Notes: a model not told the origin generated them from the letters alone. A DNA stretch of 64,000 nucleotides from Saturnia japonica (GCA_033032175.1 CM065322.1:1302001-1366000), one strand, 5' to 3'; positions 13,273 to 26,796 are shown, counted from the stretch's first letter. Program-made: numbers and translations.

Positions 13273-16104
13273 TGGGACTGTTTGTTATTGTTCGGGTCGT
13301 GTTATTTCACAGTTGTATATCTATTTTCGTTCATCTAAACACATGTTCCAGCGGCTCCGAAACCAGATGAAACAAAGGAATCGTTAACGTTAATGAAGAC
13401 AGTCATGGTGTTTCGTGCGGTCATTATAAAAATACTCGTACCACTTACCTCTACGCATCGTGTGCTTTAATTATATCTAGCAATAATCTTATTGTAAACA
13501 TGGAAATCATTAGCTATATTAAAAATTACGTATTTAAAAAATGTTTAGTTTCATATATCAGAAATATTTTAATAGTTTTATGAATATAAAAAAAATTTAA
13601 TAAAATGACTATTGGTGGATAATTCAATTAGAATATTTTAATACTTTCTAAATATTAAGAAAGATTCAGAAAGACTAAACAAACAATAAAATACAGAAGA
13701 TAATATGCCTGTTTTTCCATTATTTCATTATCGTGAATATTAAACATGTATCCACACCGATTTCTACTAATTATCAATTTTATTACTTCTGCAAAATCCT
13801 CTACATTCTCTATAAGTGATAGTCATTCTGTCCTCTATCGACCACTAGTGGGCATTCCAGCTTTCACAGTACGCAGTAAGAATTATTAATTTAATAGGAT
13901 TTAATTTTAATAAATTTAAAATTACTGTGGAACTGGTGGGCGATTAGAAAACTACTAATAACAGAAATACAAAAGTGGGCGGTAGGTATAAAAAGGTTAA
14001 CCACCCCTGCTTTAGAACAACCTACATCTTTCATTATCTGTTAATAAAAATTATACTCAACAGCTTGTTCTAAATATCCAAAGCAATGAAGTACACCTTT
14101 AAGATGCATCTCATTAGTCACACTCCGTTTCAAGTTAGCCATTTTCCATATCATGTTACTCATGCGTTCAGGTAAAGTTACACCGCGTGTCTGTTACATT
14201 TCCGTAAAATCTACCAGAGATCGAACTTTCACTAACTTATTGAATAACTTGATAGAGCAAATTCAGCCATTCTATTTTGTTGCACTAATTAAAAGCAAGA
14301 TACTGCTAAAATCTATACGACAGACAGACGATCAAAATTATAATACAAATTTAAAGATTTACCCATGTTGGAACTGCATTTTATCTACTACCCTCAAGCT
14401 GTAAATTTCTCGTCGCCAAGCACTTATTTGTGTGTTCCGGTAATTGCAGAACCCGTCGCTTTTTAGAATTAACGTGTTACAATCTTCGGTAACATCGTCA
14501 ATTAATGTTCAGATGAGATTGTGATTAAAGAACGTTAACATTATAATGTGCGTAGCGTAAATAGATATTTATATAAGCCATTATAACAGCGACGAGTGCA
14601 GATGGATTGCTGATCTATCGGTGGTCGCCGTTGTATATAGATTGTATTATGGTTACAATCAGGAACAGTGCCGTCAGCTTGCCGAGGACGTCAAAGGATT
14701 CATGAATATTAACACAAAATAATAATGAATGATAATTAGATTGGCGTATGTTTTATGAGATGCGCGCGGTATCGTATTTGTGTGTCCAATGAAAGAAGTG
14801 GCGAAACACATCACCGAGCACAAAGCATTTCACACGTCGTTTGTTTTGTGAAACGTGCGATCTTATCGAGATGTTTTCCTTTATAATCGTGCACGTGATA
14901 AATCTGTCCGCATCTCAGAGATAGAAAACGGAATTCAAAACGAACTTTTTGATGGTACGTATATTTTATACTAGTGTATAAAATGATTTTAAAAATGTGT
15001 ATAAAGTCCTCAAGCTACTAAACATATAATTAGAGAAATTCTTTAGTGTGAAAAATAATACCGTAATTCAGACATAAAAAGCAAAAAAGATTCTGAAATT
15101 ATGTTGGAACCCATGCATTAGTTTCTAAAATAAAAGAAAATTTCAAATAATATTGCAGTTTCAAACTTTTTGATTTATTTATATTTTATACCCTTTTAAC
15201 GCAGAGTTACTGGCAAAAGTTATAAGTACCTAAGTCTTGTAGAAAATATTTCTCGAGTGTAGCACTGATGTCAACCATCGATTAGAGATGACCAAAACAT
15301 TAATAGGCATTATCGATTATCCTATGTAAATTCAGTTTTCAATCTTAACCAGAAAAGTTATTTGAGAAAGACTTCAGAACAAATCAGGATTTAAGGTTAC
15401 CCAAAATATACGCTCTACGACTGTGTGACTGTGTGTAATGTACATATGTAACGGGTAATAATATAATAAATGCTAGTGTAATTAAAAATATTACATCAAT
15501 TAAAGATGATATAGCACTCGCTGAACGGCCACTGGTCAAGTAGGTGACCGTTGGAAATATGATGCTTGTTATATCACCACTTAAGTCACTGGTGGTGAAC
15601 ATTACAAAACAAATAACAAACATTTTTGCAAGGCGAAAGATGGACTCTATTTTGTTTCAATTGCAATAGGCTAGTTGACTCTTTTTTTTAAAGTAGGTCT
15701 TAAATTATTAACTATTGTAAGATTAGAGGAAAAAGTATCACCCCATTTTTACGACCTAGAAAACAGCAAAACTTTATTTTAAAATTTGGCTTTTCGTAAA
15801 ATGACGAAACCGAATAATATTATCTCTGCTGTGACGTCAAACGGGTCGAAGCCAACATTTGACATTTAGCGAACGTTCATTGTAAAAATCTAGATATTTT
15901 TTATGTCATAAATGTCAATGTCACAGCACAGACTACATAGCGAATTTCACTCGTTTATGATCCGACATTCGACATGATTAGTGCCCTATGACGTCACAAC
16001 GTGGCCGACAGCGTTTTCATAGTTCATAAGAAAAAATAACAGTTTTTAAATTGAAAATATGTAGCATCTTACACTTTTAATATCTGAAATCGATAAACAT
16101 TTAT
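13273..16104. other. Mostly featureless; one old repeat-like tract and two CRE-like sites
   Basis: 13830-14015 contains ACCACTAGTGGGCATTCCAG and AAGTGGGCGGTAGGTATAAA...AACCACCCCTGC, which I take to be an old DNA-transposon-like repeat. TGACGTCA occurs near 15832 and a near match near 15988. Family G lies at 14595-14705. No gene seen. Confidence 0.45.
14595..14705 (+). repeat. Dispersed repeat family G fragment
   Basis: GCAGATGGATTGCTGATC, CGGTGGTCGCCGTTG and GGAACAGTGCCGTCAG parallel the 41465-41580 copy. Confidence 0.6.
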
Positions 16105-16369
16105 ATATGTATATGTTAGTTTAGTTCGAATTTCACGGACAGGGAATTAGTCAGATCGCGACTTCTTTGCAATCGCGGCAACACCCCAAACCGAGGTCCG
16201 GCCTTTTTAGCACCCTTGCAAGCTTGTTGCCCTCGCTTTCGCAGCTAAGTATTTTAAGCGCTCGCCCCCAAGCCCGGTAAAGCTGTAAAAGCCATCAGCG
16301 GCTCTGTTTTTGGATAGGGCCCGTCAGTCTAACAGTAAGGTCAGATAGAAAAAAAAGAAATCAAGAAAT
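16105..16369 (+). repeat. Dispersed repeat family C, full copy
   Basis: About 265 bp. It has a TATATGTTAGTTTAG start, GACTTCTTTGCAATCGCGGC, then GTAAAGCTGTAAAAGCCATC, GGCTCTGTTTTTGGATAGGG and an A-rich tail (AAAAAAAAGAAATC). A poly-A-like tail and no terminal repeats suggest a SINE or a LINE 3' end. Confidence 0.85.
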
Positions 16370-17439
16370 GTCAGTTTCTTGAGTAAAATACTACAGAAAA
16401 TATTTATTTATTGCGCCAAATTTGACATGAGTCAAGTAGCGAATCGAATTTGCAGGCTTATTCGAGTTTAAACTATATAGAAACGTTATATAATAACAAA
16501 TCAACTATGTTACCCTTTTATTACTTACCCTTACCATGTTATCTGTAAAGAGGTGCTTGCTGTATAAGTTAATCTTGTTTGGAATTTCGTCTGAAGTCTA
16601 ACAATTCCGAGTTTAACGAGTACCTAATATGTTTTCATAGCGTCATTTTACTTAAACTAGCTACTTACATTACAATAGCAACAGCGAAAGGATAACATTT
16701 ATATGGTCATTTTTTTGGCCGATAACTTGAACTGTCATTTGTAGTGGTTTTTAATTTAATCAATTTTACGTTATTCGACCATATGTTCGTGGCATTTTAC
16801 GACGTATAGTTTTGTTATTGTACCCAAAATAAATAATATCTAGAAACATGCATTTTTCGTTGCTAAAAAATTCCCTGAACAGTTTTAATAAGAGCATCTC
16901 GTTAAAGTGTTGCTTGAATTCTAAAGATTAGAAAAATATATCCACGTGTCACACTGTATTGCCGTTACCATTATTATAAGAGGGAGTAAAGAACGTTTGT
17001 TTTAATCTTTATTTGTGCAAATCGTCGCCTTAGAAATAACCTCTGTGGATCCGCAGAACTAAATGAAGTCTACTAAATAACTGTCATACAACAAAATCTA
17101 AATTTAAACAATATAAGTAGGTAATATAATTTCAAAAAATAACACCACAAAAGATTTCACAATAACGTTCTAGCAACGGTGCTGTGTCAAGGAGATTTTA
17201 GTACAGTGTCGATAGTTTTTGCGCGTTGTGGAATTACGTAAACAAGTTAAAGAAATCCATTAAACCAGCACATTCGGTACAGGTAAGGAATAACAGCTAG
17301 TTCACTCAGTGTAAAAAAAGTTTGACGGAGCCCATTTAGAATAGTGGAATAGCATTCAATATATACATACGGTGAGCTTCATAATATGGCGTCGCTGCAG
17401 AATCCATGTTGTTAATGCGCACAAAATGCATGGTACAAA

Positions 17440-17705
17440 ATAAGTATTTAAAGGAAGCGGGTATTTCTGGGCCCAGAATGTAATTAATTGAATTATGGTT
17501 TATTAATCCTACTTCAAAAACAATTTCATTGACGTTTATTACATGACTTCGCTTTTACGAAATATCCTAAATCTCTGCTTTTAGATTGCAAAAAAAATCC
17601 GCTTTTATTCAGTGACTGTTTGGTATTGCATTAGCCATGAATTTACACTGTTTTCATGTTTACATCTCTTTTTTTACCCAGGCCCGTGTCTGTATGAAAG
17701 AGTAT
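17440..17705 (+). repeat. Dispersed repeat family F, shorter copy
   Basis: GGGTATTTCTGGGCCCAGAA opens it; TTATTACATGACTTCGCTTT and GCCCGTGTCTGTATGAAAGA close it. It is nearly identical to 55775-56145 except for an indel of about 105 bases. Confidence 0.82.
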
Positions 17706-18439
17706 CATCCGTCTCCTTTCGGTTGAATATAGTGAACAAGCTCGTATAATTTAATTCTGGTGGCGGTATTGTTTGTGCTATCATAGGTACCTTTGGAATC
17801 GTAAATTTAGATGAACTAAAAAGAGTTAAGTAAAAATGAATAATAACATAAAATTTGATATTCAACTATGTGGGTAGGTACCTACTGTTATTGTAATAAT
17901 TATGCTAAAAAGTTAAGTAAGTATAATAATAATGAATATGTTAGGACAACAAAAAACTATTCAAAGCTTTTTGCGTCTGCATGCTCGGCAACAGAAATTT
18001 ACATTGCTAATATAGCGAGTTATTTGACGGTATTAACTACTGGCCATTAGTATGGTAATCTGACCGGTTTAGGGAGAACTATCTTCCAATCGCTAATCGT
18101 ATCAACGGGTTCGCATCTAAAATCGGCCAGCTAGCCCAGCAGTACCTAGTATGTTCCAGATACGAAATTTCGAAATGCGACCCACTTCAAACATCTCAAA
18201 TCTATACGTAGATTTTTCCGCGAACGTTCTACGCGCCTCGGAATCGCCGTGGCATAAACTAAGAAAGTACAGTTAAAATAACTTTAAAATACTCACTCGA
18301 CGAGGGACAGCCCGGCGAAGCTTAGATTATTATAGTTTTTTTTTAACTACAATCAGACACTGTTTTATGAACACGTACAGTCCACTGTTATTTTACACAA
18401 AAACGTTATTGTTCACGTAGTATGCTCGTTAGAATTATT

Positions 18440-18645
18440 GTTACTTCACAGGTCAGTTCTAAATGCGCTGTACGGTATGAAAAACCAGCGACAAACAAAT
18501 ACCTCAAATGATACGTGCACAACGCGCAACGCAATGCGGCGGACTGGCGTAGCCGCGTAGTGGCGACTTGCAGTACTAATAGGGAATAGCGAAGCGACGA
18601 TCGCAAGCGGAGCGAAACGAAACGAAACGTCATCAAGGCGATCTC
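18440..18645. other. GC-rich CpG-containing island
   Basis: GCGCAACGCAATGCGGCGGA, GTAGCCGCGTAGTGGCGACT and GAAACGAAACGAAACG stand out from the AT-rich flanks. Two overlapping minus-strand frames of 76-80 codons read through it, low-complexity (Arg/Ser/Leu), with no known motif. It may be a promoter or first exon. Confidence 0.3.
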
Positions 18646-19544
18646 CAAATCTGATTCCGAATCTTATGCATATCATAAAATGCTGAATGATAAAATGAAA
18701 CAGAATAATTCCTACCGCAAACCCAGTGAAGCTGTTAACCCGTCTGAGGCTACATGGCCCGTATGGCTAGTCAAATCGAAAAAAAAATCCTACCATCACT
18801 AAGTTTTAAAATAAACCTGTTTACCTTTTAAATAATAACCACGATATAAATACAATATGAATGCAGAATTAATTAAATTGATAGATCTCCGATACCGAAG
18901 TGGGTGTCAATGTAAATTATTTGAATAAGTTTATTTTTTCTGGATTGACAACAGTCATTCATTAAAAATACATAAATAATAGCAAATAATTATTAAGGTT
19001 AATGAATAACTAATTATAGCCAATCACAGCACGCATGAAACCAATAAAAAATGGTTAAAATTAAAGTTTAATTTACCTACCTAGAAAATTATTGTAGTAT
19101 TAAAAAGACATGCTTTTCTAAACATAAAATACACCACTTTTGTAAATTGCACCCGTGCAAAACTAGGGCAGGTCGCTAGTTTTAGATAAAATACAAACTT
19201 CATAATTAAGTATGTCATAATATTAAAGAAACGTAATAAATACATTCTTAAAAATATAACTATTATTAAAAAATGAAAAAATAAGATTTAAGATTAAATT
19301 AAAATATAAATTAACCCTAAATAATTTTATTTATTTGCAGGTAGAATAAATCTCTCGTGTAACTATAAAAATTAAATAAGAACTTCATTTGTGATTCTAT
19401 ATAAACAACAGATTATGAAAAACTTAGAATTATTCTAAGAAAAAAAAAGAAATCTTAAATATAGGGGGGAAAACCTAGACTAGTAAATTCATAAGGTACC
19501 TAATATTGTTAATAACGCGTGACTGCATTTTTTTAAATATATTA

Positions 19545-19740
19545 ACTAGCAATGCCTACGGTTTCACCCGTGTAAAATTTATAAATATTTTTAAAAAAAT
19601 GTATATCTATACCAACTTAAGTACAGCTTTCTAATACTAAGAATCTCTGAGCTAAGCCGCTGACAGACAGACGGACATAGCGAAACACTATAAGGATTCC
19701 TTGTAGACTTCGGATCCTTAAAAAAATGTACGCCAAGTAT
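19545..19740 (-). repeat. CTAGT-ended repeat fragment with GACAGAC run
   Basis: Starts ACTAGCAATGCCTACGGTTT; later CTGACAGACAGACGGACATA and AGACTTCGGATCCTTAAAAA. It resembles other interspersed repeats known from Lepidoptera whose opposite end reads CTAGT. Confidence 0.6.
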
Positions 19741-20059
19741 TAAAAGGGCATTTTTTGGTATCTCTTTATTGTAGATTTATATAATTAGTATAAATAAATA
19801 AATCAAATTAATATATATGGTTTTCATTCACCTGTGTGTAGTTGTCCGGGTTATATAATAATTTAAGAAATACAATGGACGTGTTTGGAGAATCATCGAG
19901 AAATTTCAAAGAAAATGCTTTTGATTTGTTTTAATTTGTTTTTATTATTGTTATATTTTGCTATGCTTTAATTTATTTTTGATTTTTATTTAATTTTTTT
20001 GAGATGTTTTTCAATTCTTTAATATGGATTTTATGGCTTATCCTTAACGTGTCAATGAT

Positions 20060-20150
20060 CTTTTTTTTTTTTTAGAACTGACTACACTGTAAGCCTTAGG
20101 GGCCCTATCCAAAAACAGAGCCGCTGTGGCTTTTACAGCTTCACCGGACT
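20060..20150 (-). repeat. Family C 3' tail, inverted
   Basis: A T run, then GGGGCCCTATCCAAAAACAG and GGCTTTTACAGCTTCACCGG. Confidence 0.85.
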
Positions 20151-20929
20151 TGAATGTGTCAATGATCGCACAATTCTTGTTTTTATAGGTTACTAGCGGT
20201 GTGTCCGCGGCTCCGCACGCGTTTATAGTTACGCAGTAGTTATTTACATCCCGTAATTTTATTTTTACACATATTGTTGACAATTCATATGCCGTATCAA
20301 CTGAGGAATGGCGTGTATTTCCCGTGTACAATTTTGATCAAATAATTATTTTTATTTCTTTCTTACCAAATGCATTAATATGAATATCCCTAATTTGAGA
20401 CATGACGGGTTCTTCATACAAACTTTCACCTGAGTTTTATTTTCACCATATGTGGAATAACACAATGAGATTAACTTTTAGCAAAACTGTATAATCGAGA
20501 TAATTTACAATAGGTATATCGCTTAGAATATATAAACTCCAGCGAGCCGCGGTTGACAGCGCACGTCATATATCTATTATAAAATAAAACAGTAATTATG
20601 CCGTACTGCGTAGTTAAACAGTTTATATACACTTCAGCCAATCTTAAAAAGAATAATGGACTATCATTTATTAGGTAATTATTAGAAATACAATACATTT
20701 CTTATTAAGTATAATAATGTCAATAAATCAACAAACAAGATTGACAATTAACAAACTGGTTGGTATGGCTGCCGATGTCATTTCACCATTATCGCGCATG
20801 CGCATTTGGTGTTTCCACATTTTGTTCATAGAAACTTACACCCCCTATTTGCTACCCTTCAAGTTTTATTTTCGCTACAAAGTACTCTATGTCTTTTCCT
20901 AAGGTTCAATCTATCGCTATACTAAAATT

Positions 20930-21030
20930 CATGAAAGTTGGTTCAGCGGTCAAGGCGTAAAAACGTAACAGACAGACAGACAGAGTTACCTTCGCATTTA
21001 TAATATTAGTATGGATTAGTATTAGTATAG
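20930..21030 (+). repeat. Repeat 3' end with GACA run
   Basis: AGTTGGTTCAGCGGTCAAGG, AACAGACAGACAGACAGAG, TTCGCATTTATAATATTAGT. This ending is shared by several insect interspersed repeats. Confidence 0.6.
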
Positions 21031-21297
21031 ATTTAGGTTTTTTTTTTTAATATATATGGAATGATTCGTATAATTTATAACCAAAATGTTCCAGTCCTTA
21101 CCATTTCAAATTTCGAACTCTACGTCCCTGTGAGGCCGCGTCCTAAAAGTGCATAACCTCTTTAAGCTTAGAAACCTTCAAATGAAGTACTAATATAGTA
21201 CGGTGACTTTCGAGACATTCCAATTTTAAAGAGTATTTACTTATGTTTTTAAGTGAGTTCAACCTTTTTTGAATAAAATCGGATTGAGTTTTCAAAC

Positions 21298-21680
21298 ATG
21301 TGTCAAAATAAAATTGAATTTAAATCAAAAGCACTAAGGAGTATTGATATCAACTACGAAGCCAAAATAACTTACTACCCCTTTTTAACCCTGTTAAGGG
21401 ATGAGTTTTCTATAAAATACGAAACACGTCTTCCATCAATTCTGTTAAAAAAGGTTTATGCAAAATTTGAAGTAGATTGGACCAAGGAATCACGTTGTCT
21501 CATACAAACTTTGCCTCCCTTTTTCACCCCCTTAGGAATAGAATTTCGGAAAATCCTTTCTTATCGGATGCCTACGTTATAGAAAGAACACACCTTCCAA
21601 GTTTGAGGTCTCTACGATCAGCGGTTTAGGCTGTGCGTAGATCCGTCAGTCATTCAGGACAAAGCATTTTATATGTATAG
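21298..21680 (+). repeat. Insect interspersed repeat, coding-looking but not a gene
   Basis: CTTTTTAACCCTGTTAAGGG, TTTTTCACCCCCTTAGGAAT, AATCCTTTCTTATCGGATGC and GCGGTTTAGGCTGTGCGTAG are recurring phrases of a widespread non-coding repeat. The 94-codon frame across 21298-21582 arises from it and has no gene-like features. Confidence 0.6.
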
Positions 21681-22539
21681 ATAATTGTTTCTGTTAGTAG
21701 GTATATTTTTATTTATTTTTTGCAATTTCTACCACTACTACAATTCTGTCTACCATAATAACCTTCAAAGGTCAATGCACTTAAAATTGTGTTATATTGT
21801 AACTTTATAAACTTAATCTATTGGTGTATTGGCCACTGGCCGTCCTAATTTAAATAAATAAATAAAATTCCTCATGGTTTGAACCTCATGACCTATTGTG
21901 AAGATATAGCCGTCGCTTTCCCTACCTTCGCCATTAGTAGGACACTATTATTATATATTGGAATTCCAGCGTAAGGATAACCGGCAAGTTATTAAAACCA
22001 GATTTATGTTAAAGACAAGATTGCCTTGTAAAGCGAATGGATTCGATTCCTCGATACTATGTTAATGCTAACTTACCTAATATTTATTTAGGGTTATAAA
22101 GTAGAAAACTGGCATGTGATTTACCTAATTTTAGGTGTTCACTGCGGCCTATGGCTATGTATAACGGACCTCAAAAGTCTGCAGTCTTAGGGGCAGTCAT
22201 AATAGGTTACAACTCCTGAGAACTGAGATGGAGAACTGACTTCATGAGTTACCAACCACACACTCCAGACGGAAGGACAGCAGCGACAGCATTACTGCAT
22301 TGCTCCATAAATAAGTATCTTATTATAGTCTCGGAAACGGCTCCAACGATTTCGATGAAACTTTGCATTTAGATAATGTTTTATATTCTAAGTTTACCTA
22401 GATAGGTGTTTTTCATTTTTTGTTTATAAGACACCGAGCACAGCTCGGTCACCCAGATATTGTTTTATAATGTAAATAGCCTGTGCTAACTGATTTTCTT
22501 GTTGTTGTTAATTATCACGACGTATTGGCAAATTCAAAC

Positions 22540-22618
22540 CAAGTCCGGTGAAGCTGTAAAAGCCATCAGAGGCTCCAGGTCTCCTAAGGCTAACAGTATA
22601 GTCAGTTCTAAAAAAAGC
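22540..22618 (+). repeat. Family C 3' tail (uninterrupted relative of the hAT target)
   Basis: CCGGTGAAGCTGTAAAAGCC, GGCTCCAGGTCTCCTAAGGC and GTCAGTTCTAAAAAAAGCG. It shows the pre-insertion state of the site occupied by the hAT at 58959-59947. Confidence 0.85.
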
Positions 22619-23177
22619 GAATTCAAATGCCGAGGAATCCATAGTGTTTACTTTGCAATATACATATAGAAAATAACAGTGATTACATGTAATTTTTTTA
22701 TCGTATCACACAGCTAAGTCGCGACACTTTACGTGATTGTGAGTACAGCGCGGGTTTTACAATCCATCATCAGTCGCCGCTGTCATGCCGGCCTGCAAAT
22801 GTTTTTCTTTTTTCTGCCTTTTATTTGTGGTCCATTGAATATAAAGCTTGGTACAAAATATATAACCGCGATTCGCGGTATCATCACCCAGTAGTTATAA
22901 ATACAAATTCAATGTTAAGTTCATTGAGGTATTAGGTATGTAAGTACTAACTATCAGTATTAACTAGCAATCATTTCATTCTTTTTATTTTTACTCCTAG
23001 GTTTAAAAAAATTGTTACATTAATAATAATAATGATAAAGCTTCTTAATTTCATATCTGATAAACAATTTACTAATGAAAATTAGTTTTAGTATTATTAG
23101 GTATGTAAAACTTATATTCTTAATGTATAAATTTATTGTTAGTGTGTTAGTGATACGGATCCCTTTTGGGTAAAAGC

Positions 23178-23690
23178 CTACTCTAACCCATGCCATTTAT
23201 CTTCATCCTGGGCAATACTCATCCAGTTTGACCCAGCTATTTCAGTAATATCATTAGCCCACTGTTTTCGTGGTCTACCTTTGCTCCTCTTGCCTGTAGG
23301 TTCTGGCCATCTTGTTACTTCTAGAGTCCATCTCTTTTCTTTGTACCTTGAAATGTGTCCTGCCCATTTCCATTTTAGACTTAGAGCATGTTGAAGAGCA
23401 TCAGTAAGTTTTCTTCTTTTCCTTATCTCTTCGTTTCTGGTTTTATATATTTTTCTTAATTTTAGTATACTCCTTTCCATGATATGTTGACATGAAGCAA
23501 TTTTATTTCATATTTTATTGGTGTATGTCCATGTTTAACTTCCGTATGTTAAACTTGGCAGGATGCAGTGTCCATTTTTTTTTTAGATGTTTTATGTGGT
23601 TGTGTCCTTTCAGGAGTTCTTTTAGTGTCCAGAATTTCTTCCAAGTGCAGTTAATCCTTCTATCTATTTCGATTTCGTTATTTTTTTAAT
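23178..23690 (-). pseudogene. C-terminus of an RTE-type endonuclease/reverse transcriptase
   Basis: The open frame 23480 down to 23178 (100 aa) has the typical tail of RTE-like elements: AGHISR at residues 40-45, then RWTLEVTRW, GKRSKGRPRKQW (63-74), DITEIAGSNW and an acidic W-x-x-L-E end. To the right (higher coordinates), other frames give EIDRRINCTWKKFWTLKELL and a degraded AEVKHGHT-like piece that belong just upstream in the same protein. Stops and shifts separate them. Catalogued host proteins described as craniofacial development protein 2-like carry the same domain because they derive from such elements. The RT catalytic core is absent. Confidence 0.82.
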
Positions 23691-24381
23691 CAAACGACAT
23701 TTGTTTCCCTAGATAGATATATTCATTTACATATTCAATTTGGTCTTCCGATATACATATATCTTTTTTTACATGGTTTAGTCATTAACTAAATGATGGG
23801 GCCCATTACCTTTATATAACCACCAACGCCCAAAGAGTTTCTGCCTCGCCTCCAGATGTCGCCATGTACTGAAGACTGCGTTTTATTTTAAAAGATTCGA
23901 ATCAACGGAACTGAAGAAGATCTGAAGCCTTGGGAGATTTAACACGATCAATTTTGGTATATCAACTGATTCACTGATATATCAACGAACAGACCAAATT
24001 ACTGGAGCTAGGACCGTAAAAATTTCGTCGGTAACTCGCACTGTGTGGGGTGCAAGGTGTTTCCACCTACAGACCTCATGACTGCGGTCCCATTGAGGTC
24101 GCTTATAGGTAGCCACTTCCTTATCATAAGAAAGAATATACATAAAGTATATCAATAAAACTTGAACCCGGAACCCTGATGTTGAAGTGTAAGAAGAATG
24201 GTCAGTATGAACATAAAATATAGACATTAAAGATGATTTATTATTTTGTTTACTCTCACTACCCGCATCAATATTGTCACAGAACTATTTTACATTCAAC
24301 AGCTACGTTTGCTAAAATTTAAACATTCACGTGCTATAATAAGTTGATTTACACGTATCCAGTCGCTGGCGCCTTTCGCAG

Positions 24382-24634
24382 ACACTTGCTGTCACTTTTC
24401 GTTGAGTGACAATGTTAATGTTTTGGAGGGTCTAAGTTAAATGGCAATGTTCAGGTTAGGATTCGCAGTGTTCATTTATTTATTTTAATATTTTAGTAAG
24501 AGATATTATAGATAATTTTAGCTTTCTGCACTCCTTCTCCATATAAACTTTAACAATGCCAAATCTCAAAGTCTTCCGTGCACGCAATACGCTTAAAAAG
24601 ATACCAAAAGGTTTTGCTTCACGTATTAATATAT
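24382..24634 (+). repeat. Family A copy, truncated
   Basis: It matches 2818-3062, from CACTTGCTGTCACTTTTC to CACGTATTAATAT. The first ~100 bases with the ACTAGCGG end are missing. Confidence 0.8.
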
Positions 24635-25202
24635 AAATATTAATTCTGTAAATATTTTCGAAATGAAACCTTCACTTACACCTGGAAAAATACACGCATG
24701 TACATAAATAAAAATATAAAAACTTAGCCAGTTATTTAATGCACATACTTACAGATATTATTTACATATCTACTTGAAAATAATAATTCACCGGAAATTT
24801 AACGTGTAAAGCTTCTCACACTAACCGAAGCAATAGAAAGTGAGTTAAGTTTTCAACATGGGGGCTGTAGTTCCATTTTCTGCCGTTTCACAGGTGAGAT
24901 GGTTATACTGTAACGATTGGCAACTGGACGTGAATTACTGAAGCCTAGGTCCGTTCCTCGGTGTGAAACCCTTGAGTTTGGCAGCCGCCCACGCGACACT
25001 GCACTTGCAATCACTTAGCTACCTACGTACATCATCACATACAATATGTTCATACATACGTGCATACCACATAGGTATATAGGTTCTGTAAGGAGCCTTT
25101 TTTTCTTTTTTATTCTAGTTACTGTATACCATATTGCGGATCACTAATTACATATATACATGTTCCTTCCTTCCCCCCAGGAGGCAGGGACATGTATAAA
25201 TG

Positions 25203-25450
25203 TATATGTTAGTTTAGCTCGAATTTTACGGATAGGGAATTAGTCAGATCGTGACTTCTTTGCAATCTCGGCAACAGCTCAAGGCGAGGTCCGGGCACTT
25301 TGGCACCCTTACGCGCTTGTTGCCCACGCTTCGCGGCTGAGTGCCTTAAGCGCCTGCCCCCAATCCTGGTAAAGCTGTAAAAGCCATCAGCGGCTCTGTT
25401 TTTGGATAGGGCCCTTCAGGCTAAGGGTAAGGTCAGATTGAAAAAAAAAG
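25203..25450 (+). repeat. Family C, full copy
   Basis: It aligns over its whole length with 16105-16369, including the TTTTGGATAGGGCCC block and an A-rich tail. Confidence 0.85.
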
Positions 25451-25744
25451 AAATGTGAATTACAATTTTGTCTACACAGGTCATGCTTTTTTCATATTTC
25501 AATTTCCCTGTCTTAAAGAATTTAAAGTCGGCTGAGTAGTGACTTATATAAAAACAAATGAATGGCCAGACGGAAAGTGAACGTAGCTGGAATGACCTTG
25601 CCTGTTCGGCTGTCAGCTCGCATCAACGTTATTGGTCTGGGGGACGGGTGACGTGTCAATGTTGGAGGACCACTGACTAGTTGGTTGTGTGAAAATTTAC
25701 ATTTAGGTAATTGTGCTAAATATTATAGGCACTGTTGCTGTTTT

Positions 25745-25830
25745 AAGCAATGATGACTAAGTGGTAGCGTGTATGGACATCGCGTAGATCGTCGTGGGTT
25801 CGAATCCAGGCGATGAGTCTGAGGTTTCGA
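25745..25830 (+). repeat. tRNA-like SINE head (A and B boxes)
   Basis: TGACTAAGTGGTAGCGTGTA carries an A-box-like motif and GTGGGTTCGAATCCAGG a perfect B box 30-35 bases later. It then runs directly into family B sequence rather than the SINE body of 62235-62495. Confidence 0.65.
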
Positions 25831-25834
25831 TGAT

Positions 25835-26255
25835 GGAAAATTCTGTCTGACTGTCTGTTTGTTTCGTGTAATCTCCTAAACGTATGGACTGATTTTGACA
25901 GGACTGGTAGATAGTTGATGTTATAAGGAGTAACTTTCGCTACTCTTATTATAGTAAAAGAACTAGGGTTCCGAGCAAATAAAAAAAAAAACGCAACATG
26001 GTGAATCAATTCGGGCGCTGAAATGGCTTTCGCTGAGTAAACCATAAGAGATATGTCAGATTAATGTACTACGTAATGGTAGATATTGAAAATACCTACA
26101 AAAAAGTCAGAGAGAGTATACATCCATCTTCTAAGGAACACCCACAATAAGCATTTTTGTCTTTAAAATAGCCGGGAGCGGGGATCAAGAATCGCGTGTG
26201 TGTCCGATCGATGGCATTCTGTAATCCACGTGGGCGAAGCCGCGGGCACAGCTAA
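25835..26255 (+). repeat. Family B copy joined to a tRNA-like head
   Basis: TCTGACTGTCTGTTTGTTTC through GCGAAGCCGCGGGCACAGCT. The usual family B 5' part is replaced by the tRNA-like module at 25745-25830, so this copy is chimeric. Confidence 0.75.
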
Positions 26256-26796
26256 TAAATTAATAAAAATATGTCAACTAACCGAGTTTTTGAAAAAGCG
26301 GGGTTTAAGATGGCATAATATAACTAACGATAAAAAAGACATTGAAATATGATTGACAGCTATATTACAATACCTACACGTCATGGTAAAAAAATTTCGT
26401 ACCAAGGCAATTTAGCGAAAAGCCGCCCCACCCCGCCCTTTCCACTAAGCGAGTTATTAAAGACAATTAAGGGTCATCTCCCGAAAGCCGAATGAAAGGA
26501 TCACGTCGACGTTGATGAATGCCGGGACTTAGTTAATAATGATTTTTATTTTAATCGTTTCTCACAATTCATACGATCCACAAATTACTCCATACCGCCT
26601 CTCTACTTAATGTATCTTTGCCTAAAGGTTAATCCACCAGTAACTGCCAGTTGGCAGTTGTCATTTTGACATTTTCAAGCGGCGGCTTACAACTGATTTA
26701 TTAATTAGGTATTTTCACTAAAAACTTCACGGATTATTATCTGTCTATTTGGGTATGTCGCTCGTGAAATAATTTTATTTTCCATCTCAGGATAAA

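Larger units (their letters stand above)
16370..19544. other. AT-rich DNA around family F and the 18.4 kb island
   Basis: Nothing further that I can support. GTAGGTACCTAC, a short palindrome frequent in lepidopteran DNA, lies near 17874. A GCAGGTCGCTAGT repeat end lies near 19170. Confidence 0.45.

Noticed and set aside
14870..14955. Possible non-coding first exon ending ATG|GTACGT
   Set aside because: The donor is good but nothing upstream or downstream forms a gene model.
20044..20331. 95-codon minus-strand frame
   Set aside because: Most of its C-terminal half is the inverted family C tail, so it is not a gene.
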